Origin: Ruminococcus sp. | GTDB lineage: Bacteria > Bacillota > Clostridia > Oscillospirales > Ruminococcaceae | Assembly (NCBI GenBank): GCA_017622925.1 | Contig: JAGAQC010000002.1 | Span: 1 to 64,000 of the forward strand | Length of the DNA stretch: 64,000 nt | Direction of reading: 5' to 3' | Part shown: positions 1 through 7,470 of the stretch, piece by piece | Position numbering within the stretch: the first letter of the stretch is position 1 | How the letters are laid out: each line of letters begins with the position of its first letter | The notes under the pieces: generated by a model | What the model saw: the letters and a program-made list of their open reading frames with translations, nothing else | Told to the model about the DNA's origin: nothing | Databases searched by the model: none | Translations under genes and position numbers: made by a program

Positions 1-153
1 AAAACTTTGGTATTGATATGTAGAAGGTCATAGTTTCTCTGTATCATTAGTGGTAAAAGTGAAGCCAAACACACTGGAGCTTTTTGAAATTCCCCATAAC
101 ATTCTGTCGAACGCAAAACTCTAATGAAACAGAAAGTTTGAGCGCAATACCAG
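1..153. other. Left edge, no gene recognised
   Basis: No reading frame here has a ribosome binding site or resembles a known protein. The stretch precedes the first promoter of the recombinase modules, so it may be the tail of an upstream unit cut off by the window edge. Confidence 0.4.
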
Positions 154-183
154 TAGACAAACGGCTTTATTGCGCGCTATAAT
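154..183 (+). promoter_or_regulatory. Promoter of first recombinase module
   Basis: TAGACA (154-159) and TATAAT (178-183) are separated by 18 nt, close to the sigma-A consensus. The -10 box is preceded by TGCGCGC, a sequence also found at the -10 box before the first recombinase gene (TGCGCGCTATACT) and in shorter form before the second. The ribosome site at 222-231 and the first gene follow. Confidence 0.6.
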
Positions 184-235
184 ATTATCATCAGGTGTTA
201 TCCTGAAATCCAAACATAGACAGGTGGTGAGATGA

Positions 236-544
236 ATGCGTGGAAATCTGAACGACAACCAGGCTAAGATCGACAACGCTGACAAGGCTGTGAGAGCTGC
301 CCTTGAACGCAAGCGTAAGATCATCATGCAGAGCAAGCAGATCGCTTACGATATGCTTGCTGAGCTGTATGGTAAGGACGGGCAGGAGCTTGTCGATGCT
401 GTGACTGCCGAACACGGTCTTATCCAGAAGTTTACCGACAGCGGTATGTCTTATACCGACATTGAGGGACTTGTGGATAGCTCTGCTGACAAGTACGGCA
501 AGCAGATGAGCTTTACTGAAAGCAATAATTCCTATTCGGAGTAA
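236..544 (+). CDS. Small coiled-coil protein, module copy 1
   Basis: Predicted 102-aa soluble protein, function not recognised. The first 40 residues are rich in Lys, Arg, Asp and Ala in a heptad-like pattern, suggesting a helical coiled coil; the tail is polar. An AGGTGGTGAG ribosome site lies just upstream of the ATG. It is the counterpart of the gene at 3134-3430: same size, same position before a small protein and a serine recombinase, similar charged N-terminal helix and a similar QMSF / QLSF tail. It vaguely resembles small coiled-coil proteins of conjugative elements (DUF4315-like), but that is only inferred from size and context. Confidence 0.65.
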   Translation: MRGNLNDNQAKIDNADKAVRAALERKRKIIMQSKQIAYDMLAELYGKDGQELVDAVTAEHGLIQKFTDSGMSYTDIEGLVDSSADKYGKQMSFTESNNSYSE

Positions 545-562
545 CATATATCCGACAACCGC

Positions 563-628
563 AAGTTGCTACGCAACTCGCTTACGATAGCTGTAAACGG
601 GACGGCACTTGCCGTTCCGAACAGCTAT
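563..628 (+). other. Two intergenic hairpins
   Basis: AGTTGC-tac-GCAACT forms one short hairpin (about 564-578). ATAGCTGT (587-594) pairs with ACAGCTAT (621-628), enclosing a second stem of GACGGCA with TGCCGTTC. They separate the two small genes of module copy 1. No T-run follows, so they may be an RNA processing or attenuation structure. Confidence 0.4.
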
Positions 629-717
629 AAAAACACACAATACAAAGAGGGGCAGATAGAGAAAGCGATTCCCTCGCTCTAAAAGCATAGATAAAGAGAA
701 GCTAAGGAGATACAGCT

Positions 718-954
718 ATGAATAAAAATGATACTGCCGTAGAAAGAGATAAGGCAGGATTGGCTTTTGAACTGAACGAGAAGTTCAAGGATTGCAAGAC
801 CGAAACGCACGAGTATCTGATCGGTAAACAGAGGTGTGTCGTTGTGCGTCACTACTGCGGAGATAAAGACCTCAATGATGTGCTTTACCGCAACGCTTTT
901 GAAAGAGCGTTTTCCGAGGTAATGGCTCTGCACCGCAGACCTCAGACGACCTGA
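718..954 (+). CDS. TnpW-like small protein, module copy 1
   Basis: 78-aa protein placed directly before the serine recombinase gene. It shares a core with the 67-aa protein at 3638-3841: an FKDC segment, a Tyr-rich strand, R-C-[VI]-V, then HY followed by GDKD and NDV. Size, position and the strand-then-helix pattern resemble TnpW, the small protein beside the TnpX recombinase of Tn4451-type elements; this is inference, not a match I could compute. The leader just upstream (about 662-712, with CTCTAAAAGCATAGA and AAGCTAAGGAGAT) is nearly identical to the leader of the second copy, so the whole unit was duplicated. Confidence 0.6.
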   Translation: MNKNDTAVERDKAGLAFELNEKFKDCKTETHEYLIGKQRCVVVRHYCGDKDLNDVLYRNAFERAFSEVMALHRRPQTT

Positions 955-973
955 AAAAAATTCCGAAAGGTAC

Positions 974-1012
974 TTGCTTTTTTCGGCATTGCGCGCTATA
1001 CTTATAGCAATG
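974..1012 (+). promoter_or_regulatory. Promoter and dyad of recombinase 1
   Basis: TTGCTT (974-979) and TATACT (997-1002) are 17 nt apart. CATTGC (987-992) and GCAATG (1007-1012), with TATA/TATA inside, form a dyad centred on the -10 box. This looks like an operator for autoregulation or a recombinase binding site. The second recombinase has the same layout with a different dyad sequence. Confidence 0.6.
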
Positions 1013-1046
1013 TTGAATTAGGCTGCTTTGGAAGAAAGGAGTAGTA

Positions 1047-2669
1047 ATGTTAGCAAAGCAGACTGATTATATCGTGGGGATATACCTGAGACTCTCAAAA
1101 GATGACGAGCGTGCAGGCGAATCCCTTTCCATAGAAAACCAGAGAAGAATTCTCACAAACTATGTCCGTGAACAGGGCTGGACGATCTATGATGAGTACG
1201 TCGATGACGGAATTAGTGGAACGTCCTTCGACAGACCGGGTGTGCAGAGATTGCTTGACGATGCAAAGTCGGGCAGGATAAATCTTATTATCTGCAAAGA
1301 CCTGTCCCGTTTCGGACGCAATTACATTCAGGTAGGTCAATATGTGGACTACATTTTTCCGATGTATAATATCCGTTTCATCGCACTGAATGACGGCATT
1401 GATACGCTCAATTCTGACAGTGCCGATATGGATATGATGCCTATCAGAAATGTTTTCAACGAATGGCACGCCGCAAACACTTCCAAGAAGGTCAGGGCTG
1501 TTATCGCTGCCAATGCAAAGGCAGGCAAGATGATGACTCCCTATTGCCCATACGGTTATGTCAAGAGTGATGATGAAATGCGTACTCCGATCATTGATCC
1601 TTATGCCGCAGGAATCGTCCGCCGAATCTTTGAAATGAGAGCGTCGGGGGTCAAGCCTTTACAGATCGCCACAATGCTGAATGAAGAAGGTGTGCTGACA
1701 CCGTTTGACTATTATTACAAGCGTATCGGCAAGCCGAATCCCTACAACCACTCACATCTGTGGAGTGGCAGAAATCTCGAAAATATCCTGAAAAATCCGA
1801 TATATATCGGGACGCTCGCTCAGCTCCGAACAACGACAGTGAGCTATAAAAATCATCAGCGTATCGACCGTGATGAATCGGAATGGGCAGTCATTGAGAA
1901 CAACCATGAGCCTATCATTTCAAAGGAGTTGTGGGATAAGGTCAGGGAGATCGAAAAGTCCGTCAGCAGAGGAAAGCGTGACAAAAAGGGCGAGCTTAGT
2001 CCTCTGTCGGGATTGCTTTTCTGTGACGGCTGCGGCTGGAAAATGCGGAAAGCAAGCACAGGGGGCGGCGGATATATCTGCGGATACCACAACCGCTTCG
2101 GCAAAAACTATTGCTCAACGCATTACATCAATCGGGAGCTTATAGAGGGGATAATTCTTGCGGATATTCAGGAAATGTGTGAACTTGCCAAAGACGAAAA
2201 GATTGCAACAGCAGAATTTCTCAAACGCAAGAGAGCGTATATTGACGTTCAGAACATTTCCGATACCAAGCGTATGAAGACCGTCGGCAGCCGTCTTGCG
2301 GAGCTTGACAAGCTCATTCAGAGCGTGTATGAAGATAAGGTCGCAGGCAGGATCGAGCCGGATATGGCGTTTGATATGCTTGACAAGTATCAGGCGGAAA
2401 AGAAAACGCTGAAAGCGGAGTACGATGAAATGACAGCCCGTTCCGAATCCGAAAGGCAGGACGAGGAGGATGTTGCGGAGTTTATCAGCCGCCTGAAACG
2501 CTATGCAGGAGCAACAGAGCTTACCCGTGAGATGTGCCTTGACCTGATCGAGTACGCAACAGTCGATGAGAACAACAAAGGTCACAAAGACCGACCTCGT
2601 GTGATACACGTCTATTACAAGCTGATAGACAAGCCTCTTACCAACAAAAACAGACTTGCCCTGACGTAA
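1047..2669 (+). CDS. Large serine recombinase, copy 1
   Basis: 540-aa site-specific recombinase of the large serine (resolvase/TnpX-like) family, which moves or integrates mobile elements by serine-linked strand exchange. The N-terminal resolvase domain (about 8-150) has the catalytic Ser17 in YLRLSKDDERAGESLS and the SRFGRN motif. A recombinase domain (about 170-290) follows. A zinc ribbon (about 315-365) has CDGC and two further Cys residues (CGYH, YCSTH). After a coiled coil there is a DUF4368-like tail ending in YYKLIDKPL. The start has GAAAGGAG 6 nt upstream. Closely similar along its length to the recombinase at 3930-5555. The target is unknown. Confidence 0.92.
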   Translation: MLAKQTDYIVGIYLRLSKDDERAGESLSIENQRRILTNYVREQGWTIYDEYVDDGISGTSFDRPGVQRLLDDAKSGRINLIICKDLSRFGRNYIQVGQYVDYIFPMYNIRFIALNDGIDTLNSDSADMDMMPIRNVFNEWHAANTSKKVRAVIAANAKAGKMMTPYCPYGYVKSDDEMRTPIIDPYAAGIVRRIFEMRASGVKPLQIATMLNEEGVLTPFDYYYKRIGKPNPYNHSHLWSGRNLENILKNPIYIGTLAQLRTTTVSYKNHQRIDRDESEWAVIENNHEPIISKELWDKVREIEKSVSRGKRDKKGELSPLSGLLFCDGCGWKMRKASTGGGGYICGYHNRFGKNYCSTHYINRELIEGIILADIQEMCELAKDEKIATAEFLKRKRAYIDVQNISDTKRMKTVGSRLAELDKLIQSVYEDKVAGRIEPDMAFDMLDKYQAEKKTLKAEYDEMTARSESERQDEEDVAEFISRLKRYAGATELTREMCLDLIEYATVDENNKGHKDRPRVIHVYYKLIDKPLTNKNRLALT

Positions 2670-2678
2670 TGTCAGGGC
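2658..2678 (+). terminator. Inverted repeat over recombinase 1 stop
   Basis: GCCCTGAC (2658-2665) and GTCAGGGC (2671-2678) form a perfect 8-bp stem. The TAA stop codon lies in the 5-nt loop. No long T-run follows, only an AT-rich stretch. The second recombinase ends in the same way. Confidence 0.55.
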
Positions 2679-3052
2679 ATACATTAAAAATCATTTTTAT
2701 CCATTTGGGATAGTTACCGTGCTTGCTGGGAGTGAATCGCCCTGTCGGGCGATATTTCATTTTTTGAGATTTCATTCTCAAAAATTTGCTTGCTCCTGCG
2801 AGCTGAGAGCGTAGCGATTTTTCATTTTTCCGTCTGCTGAAAATCTCAAATACTGCTCCCATGAATAAATATAACGCATATTTTCTCTCAGGTCAAGATA
2901 TTTTTACAAAATTTATTTTAGAATAAAAAATCCCCGGTCATTTTTCACAAAAGCAAATAAAGGCTATACTGCGTGATTTTAAGACTTGGAAATATGCCTT
3001 TTTCGTTTTCCGTTCCGCAAAATTTCAATTAAAAATTCAGCGATATTGCGGC
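2679..3052. other. Non-coding spacer with hairpins between modules
   Basis: No gene recognised. ATCGCCC (2736-2742) pairs with GGGCGAT (2747-2753). TTTTTGAGA (2761-2769) pairs with TCTCAAAAA (2776-2784). The rest is AT-rich. The hairpins may end transcription of module 1 or be remnants of a recombination site. Confidence 0.45.
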
Positions 3053-3081
3053 TTGTATTTTAATGTAGAGTGGGTTATAAT
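3053..3081 (+). promoter_or_regulatory. Promoter of second recombinase module
   Basis: TTGTAT (3053-3058) and TATAAT (3076-3081) are 17 nt apart, 52 nt before the start codon of the next gene. Confidence 0.65.
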
Positions 3082-3133
3082 GGCAGTATGAGGATTGCAC
3101 GTCCTCAAATTTCAATGAAGGTGAGGTGATAGT

Positions 3134-3430
3134 ATGGCTCTGAATCTGGAGAGAATTGCTGAGAACGAGCAGAGGATTGCAAAGTTGGACAAGACTATTC
3201 AGCGTTCCATGGCGAAAAAGAAAAAGCTGATGGAGGAAAATGCTCGCTTGACATATACGTCGCTCTGTGAGCAGTATAACAGCTCAGGTCTTGAATTACT
3301 TGAAATCTTGAAAAGAGAACAGAAAGATAAAACCGTTCCCGAAAAGTCAGATGCTGTAGTCGGCTCTGCTGGCAAATCCGAGGATGCTGAATCCGAGAAC
3401 AACAAGGATCAGTTGTCGTTCTACAACTAA
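3134..3430 (+). CDS. Small coiled-coil protein, module copy 2
   Basis: 98-aa protein with a strongly charged N-terminal helix (residues 5-40, rich in Lys, Glu, Arg) suggesting a coiled coil, and an acidic low-complexity tail. Function not recognised. A GAGGTGATAG ribosome site precedes the ATG, as in the paralogue at 236-544. It opens the second module and is followed, in the same order as in the first, by a small TnpW-like gene and a serine recombinase. DUF4315-like coiled-coil proteins of conjugative elements are a possible relative (inference). Confidence 0.65.
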   Translation: MALNLERIAENEQRIAKLDKTIQRSMAKKKKLMEENARLTYTSLCEQYNSSGLELLEILKREQKDKTVPEKSDAVVGSAGKSEDAESENNKDQLSFYN

Positions 3431-3637
3431 AACCGCTATTCCATGTTGGATTGAAATATATCTGACAGCAAAACGAAAAGACAGAAAAACAACAGTCATG
3501 CAAATACTCAAATCGACTTTTGCTGATTTTTCAAGAGCCGATTCTGCACGGCTGACAAATCGGGGTAAGATATATAAAGCGATGCCCCGCAACTCTAAAA
3601 GCATAGAGATAGAGAAGCTAAGGAGATTAAATTCGCT

Positions 3638-3841
3638 ATGAGAAACACAATGCAGGAGATGAACGAGCAGTTTAAGGATTGCCCTTTTCATGTCAATACT
3701 TATGTGGTTGACGGTACACGCTGTATCGTGACAAGCCATTACATCGGTGACAAGGATATTAACGATGTGATGATGAAGTACGCTGAGGACAGAGCGATGA
3801 GCGAAATGCTCGATATTGCTCCGTCCGCAATGACAGCATAA
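3638..3841 (+). CDS. TnpW-like small protein, module copy 2
   Basis: 67-aa paralogue of the protein at 718-954, sharing QFKDC / KFKDC, a Tyr-Val strand, TRCIV, then HYIGDKDINDV. As in the first copy it sits just before the promoter of a serine recombinase gene. The ribosome site AAGGAG is about 12 nt from the ATG, within a leader almost the same as that of copy 1. The 207 nt before it hold no other gene I can support. Confidence 0.6.
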   Translation: MRNTMQEMNEQFKDCPFHVNTYVVDGTRCIVTSHYIGDKDINDVMMKYAEDRAMSEMLDIAPSAMTA

Positions 3842-3857
3842 ATTTTTTCCAAACCTA

Positions 3858-3902
3858 TTGCTTTTACCGCTGATATGCGCTATAATCATATTATCGGTAA
3901 AA
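3858..3902 (+). promoter_or_regulatory. Promoter and dyad of recombinase 2
   Basis: TTGCTT (3858-3863) and TATAAT (3881-3886) are 17 nt apart. TTTTACCG (3862-3869) and CGGTAAAA (3895-3902) form an 8-bp inverted repeat spanning the -10 box. The position matches the dyad of recombinase 1 while the sequence differs, as expected if each recombinase or its small partner controls its own gene. Confidence 0.65.
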
Positions 3903-3929
3903 GCTGCTTTGGGTGGAAAGGAGTTTATG

Positions 3930-5555
3930 ATGTTACCAAAGCAGACTGAATACAAAGTGGGAATGTACCTGAGACTCTCTCGTGACGATGAGCGTGCAGG
4001 TGAATCCCTCTCAATCGAAAATCAGAGAAGAATACTTACGAACTATGTCAACGAGAACGGTTGGACGCTCTACGATACATATATCGACGATGGTTATAGC
4101 GGAACTGATTTCAATCGCCCGGCAGTACAGCAACTTCTTGATGATGCCAAAACAGGAAATATCAATCTTATACTTTGTAAGGATATGAGTCGTTTCGGTC
4201 GTAACTATATCATGGTGGGACAGTATGTAGATTACATCTTCCCGTCTTATGGAATCCGATTCATTGCCCTAAACGATAATATTGATACGGCAAATTCGGA
4301 TAGTGCAAGTATGGATATGCTTCCAATTATGAACGTTTTCAACGAATGGCACGCCGCAAATACAAGTAAAAAACTGAGAACAGTGTTTATGGCTAATGCA
4401 AAAGCAGGAAAGTACATGACTACGGCAAGTTCATACGGCTATGTTAAGGGCAATGACGAAAATTACACACCTCAGATTGATCCCGAAACTGCTCCGATAG
4501 TCCGCCGTATCTTTGAAATGCGTGCATCGGGAATGGGGCATAAGTCAATTGCCGATACTCTAAATCGTGAGAATGTTCCTCCTCCGCTTGATTACAGATA
4601 CGAAAAGCTCGGTAAGCCCGTTCCTGTTTATTCAAGACATATGTGGCAGGCTCAGACGGTCAAGAGAATGCTTGTAAACCAGATCTACATCGGCAACCTC
4701 GCCCAGATGAAAGAAACTACGGTGAGCTACAAAAATCATAAAGTTATCCGCAAAGATCAATCTGAATGGGTCATTATCGAGAATAACCATGAGCCTATCA
4801 TCAGCCGTGAATTGTGGGATAAGGTGCAAGAGTACAACGCATCCGTGAGTCGTGGACGATGCACAACGGAGCGTGTTGTACTTCCGCTGTCGGGCGTGTG
4901 TTACTGTGACAGCTGTGGAGCGAAAATGAAAATGCAAAGAACACCCGAATGTAAAAGCCCATATTCGTATCGTTGCGGAATGAACGTCCGTTATGGCAAG
5001 GCATATTGTTCAACGCATAACATCAGAGGAACAATTCTTGAAGGTGCGATTTTGCAGGATATTCAGCGACAGATCGACTTCATAATGAATGACGAACAGG
5101 CTCGTGAAAAATTTCTTGCAAAGAAACGTGGTGATATTGCCGTTAAGAGTGCCGAGGATAGCAAGCGTAAGCGTGAGATTGAAAAGCGTATTGACGATTT
5201 GAATAAGCTCATCCGTAAGCTCTACGAGGACAGCGTTCTCGGAAATATGCCAGAAAAGACTTGCAATGAAATGATTGCCGACTATCAGCAGGAGAAAGAC
5301 AGCTTGAATGATGAACTTGATGTACTTATGAAACGCTCGTCAATAATTGTACAGGATGAAGCTGACGTTGATGAATATATCCGCCGTCTGAAATCCTATG
5401 CAGGTGCAGACACGCTTACAAGAAAAATGGTGCTTGACCTGCTTGAATATGTAACCGTGGACGAGTATGTAGACAAGAATACTCCCCGAAATATCCACAT
5501 TTACTACAAGCTCATCGACAAGCCGTTGAGCAACAAAAATAATGCCCTTGCATAA
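3930..5555 (+). CDS. Large serine recombinase, copy 2
   Basis: 541-aa paralogue of the recombinase at 1047-2669. Domains run in the same order: resolvase domain with Ser17 (YLRLSRDDERAGESLS) and SRFGRN, recombinase domain, zinc ribbon (CDSCGAKM, then CGMN and YCSTH), coiled coil, and DUF4368-like tail ending YYKLIDKPLSNKN. The start is the second ATG of the ATGATG at 3927-3932, which is 6 nt from GGAG and aligns with the start of copy 1. An upstream TTG in frame is the -35 box and is not used. The two proteins differ throughout, so the duplication is not recent. Confidence 0.92.
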   Translation: MLPKQTEYKVGMYLRLSRDDERAGESLSIENQRRILTNYVNENGWTLYDTYIDDGYSGTDFNRPAVQQLLDDAKTGNINLILCKDMSRFGRNYIMVGQYVDYIFPSYGIRFIALNDNIDTANSDSASMDMLPIMNVFNEWHAANTSKKLRTVFMANAKAGKYMTTASSYGYVKGNDENYTPQIDPETAPIVRRIFEMRASGMGHKSIADTLNRENVPPPLDYRYEKLGKPVPVYSRHMWQAQTVKRMLVNQIYIGNLAQMKETTVSYKNHKVIRKDQSEWVIIENNHEPIISRELWDKVQEYNASVSRGRCTTERVVLPLSGVCYCDSCGAKMKMQRTPECKSPYSYRCGMNVRYGKAYCSTHNIRGTILEGAILQDIQRQIDFIMNDEQAREKFLAKKRGDIAVKSAEDSKRKREIEKRIDDLNKLIRKLYEDSVLGNMPEKTCNEMIADYQQEKDSLNDELDVLMKRSSIIVQDEADVDEYIRRLKSYAGADTLTRKMVLDLLEYVTVDEYVDKNTPRNIHIYYKLIDKPLSNKNNALA

Positions 5556-5564
5556 GCAGGGGCA
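5543..5564 (+). terminator. Inverted repeat over recombinase 2 stop
   Basis: TGCCCTTGC (5543-5551) pairs with GCAGGGGCA (5556-5564), with one G-T pair. The loop is ATAA and contains the stop codon TAA. The same arrangement ends recombinase 1. Confidence 0.55.
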
Positions 5565-6077
5565 AACACATTAAAATAGCCAAATTTGATGTTGATTTTA
5601 TAATATTTAGATTTACCAGTCCATAAAACACGGGTATCTTGGAGCAAGAAAGCATCAATTGGACAATGGCAGATTAATACAGGAATGGATTGGAAAAATC
5701 GTGTTGATCTTTAGTGTTCACAGAGAAGGCGATTTTAATGACAATTGAACATGAAAGTCAGATTTGGACTTGTGATTAAAAGAGAGTTCATGTGAAACAG
5801 GCTTTAAAACATCAAAGAAACGCACCCCAAGCAAAGAAACGATACTCCATAAAAGGTTGCATTGTATCAAAGATTGAGTCTTTAGCCAGTCACGGCGGCT
5901 GGACTCTAACCATCATCTTGATTTCTTCTCAGAATCCACTGATTTGTTTCCGTTTACGAGATAGTCTCGAATGCTCTGTCATATTCGCACTCTTGTGTAT
6001 CTCCGAAACACATCGGACTTGTTCCCAAGAACAGTGAAAAACCTCTTCTTGATAACTACACTAAATCCATAAACGAG
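5565..6077. other. Gene-poor stretch beside mobile region
   Basis: No gene I can support. The only longer frame (81 codons from a GTG at 5792) has no ribosome site and resembles nothing. The stretch lies between the recombinase modules and housekeeping genes, so the element boundary or its attachment site may be here. I could not see a flanking direct repeat. Confidence 0.4.
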
Positions 6078-6104
6078 AAAAAGTGCCGTAAAATCGGCAC
6101 TTTT
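6078..6104. terminator. Bidirectional terminator
   Basis: AAAAAGTGCCG (6078-6088) and CGGCACTTTT (6095-6104) form a strong stem with A/T runs on both sides. It lies 8 nt after the stop of rlmD on the minus strand. Confidence 0.85.
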
Positions 6105-6111
6105 CTTATGC

Positions 6112-7470
6112 TTATTTTCCGCTACGTGACATCAAAACCACGCACTCAACGTGCCGAGTCCCGGGGAAGAGGTCTGCGCCGCAGACCTTGTCAACGGAAA
6201 AGCCGTTCTGAGCAAGAAATTTAGCATCTCGGGCAGCAGTAGAGGGGTTACAGGAGATCATAATAATTTTTTTAGGGGAGGAAGAAATGACATTATCGAG
6301 GGTATCTTGGGAGCAGCCTTTTCTTGGCGGATCGACTATGATAATGTTGGGGGAACAGGTTTTTTTGTGAAGCTGAGCGAACACTTCGCCCGAATCTCCG
6401 CAGAAAAATTCGGCGTTGGAAATCTCGTTTGCAGCAGCATTTTGACGGGCATTTTCGACAGCTTCGGGGACTATTTCGATACCGATGATTTTTCCTGCAT
6501 ATTGAGCCATGGACAGCCCAATAGTACCCGCACCGCAGTACAGATCGGCTATAATATCGTTCTTTTTGGGAGCTGCGTACTCAAGGGCTTTTGCATAAAG
6601 CTTTTCAGCCTGAGGTGTATTGATCTGGTAAAAGGAAAGGGGAGAGATGCCGATTTTATTTCCACACATTGTATCTGATATAATATTGTTTCCCCATAGA
6701 GTGAGACATTCTTTTCCGAGGATAACATTAGTTTTGTCGGGATTGATGTTAAGAACAATGCTTTGTATATCGGGAAAATTATCAGTAAGTTTCCTGCAAA
6801 GAGCGTTTAGTTGTCTGCTGATATTTTTTCGTGCGGCGAGACAAACCATAATTTCCTTTGAATAGCAGCCCAGTCTCAGATAGATATGGCGAAGCAGACC
6901 CGTATGTGTGTTTTCGTCGTAAACTGAAATGTGTTTTTCGTTGATGTAATCAAGGATAACGTCGATTATTTGAGCGAAAATTTTCGGCTGGAGCGGACAG
7001 TCCTTAACAGGCACGACGCGGTGACTTCTTGGAGCATAAAATCCGCAGACAGCTTTACCGCTTAGCGAAGCGAGAGGGTACTGAGCCTTATTACGGTATC
7101 GGTCAGGATTTTCAGAGGGAATGAAGTCATCGTATATCGGAGACAGACCGCCGATACGTTCAAACGCGCTCCTGACCGTTTCGTCTTTGGCACGGCATTC
7201 GGCTTCATAGCTTATATGGCGGAAAACGCAGCCGCCGCATTTTTTGTACACTTCGCATTGCCGAATTTCACGGTCGGGGGAGGGGACTGTTATTTTGTTG
7301 ACAATGCCGAAACCGTAGCTGCTGAGGACTTTTACGATTTTTATTTCCGCAATGTCTCCGACAGCCGTTTCGGGGACAAATACAGCCATGCCGTCTATCC
7401 TGCAAACTCCGTTTCCCTCGGAAGTCAGACCCGTTATTTCAGCGGTATAGATTTGATTTTTTTCAGGCAT
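6112..7470 (-). CDS. rlmD: 23S rRNA (uracil-5-)-methyltransferase RlmD/RumA family
   Basis: 452-aa SAM-dependent RNA uracil methyltransferase. A TRAM RNA-binding domain (about 6-60) is followed by iron-sulfur cysteines C72, C78, C81 and C158, the SAM-binding motif ADLYCGAGTIGLS, the DPPRKG motif, and the catalytic Cys407 in ISCNPST. The family methylates U in 23S rRNA (RlmD, RlmCD) and some members act on tRNA, so the exact target is uncertain. The ATG has GGAGG 7 nt upstream, and this start lies 37 nt inside the end of hemZ. The two are therefore probably translationally coupled. Last gene of the MBL-hemZ-rlmD operon. Confidence 0.9.
   Translation of the reverse strand: MPEKNQIYTAEITGLTSEGNGVCRIDGMAVFVPETAVGDIAEIKIVKVLSSYGFGIVNKITVPSPDREIRQCEVYKKCGGCVFRHISYEAECRAKDETVRSAFERIGGLSPIYDDFIPSENPDRYRNKAQYPLASLSGKAVCGFYAPRSHRVVPVKDCPLQPKIFAQIIDVILDYINEKHISVYDENTHTGLLRHIYLRLGCYSKEIMVCLAARKNISRQLNALCRKLTDNFPDIQSIVLNINPDKTNVILGKECLTLWGNNIISDTMCGNKIGISPLSFYQINTPQAEKLYAKALEYAAPKKNDIIADLYCGAGTIGLSMAQYAGKIIGIEIVPEAVENARQNAAANEISNAEFFCGDSGEVFAQLHKKTCSPNIIIVDPPRKGCSQDTLDNVISSSPKKIIMISCNPSTAARDAKFLAQNGFSVDKVCGADLFPGTRHVECVVLMSRSGK

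Noticed and set aside
2115-2684. 189-codon minus-strand frame over recombinase 1
   Set aside because: Antisense shadow of a clearly real gene.
3384-3641. 85-codon frame overlapping the end of the coiled-coil gene
   Set aside because: No ribosome site; overlaps a gene with a better start and a duplicated counterpart.
5792-6037. 81-codon frame from GTG
   Set aside because: No ribosome site, no recognised similarity, and many cysteine and isoleucine codons typical of a chance frame.
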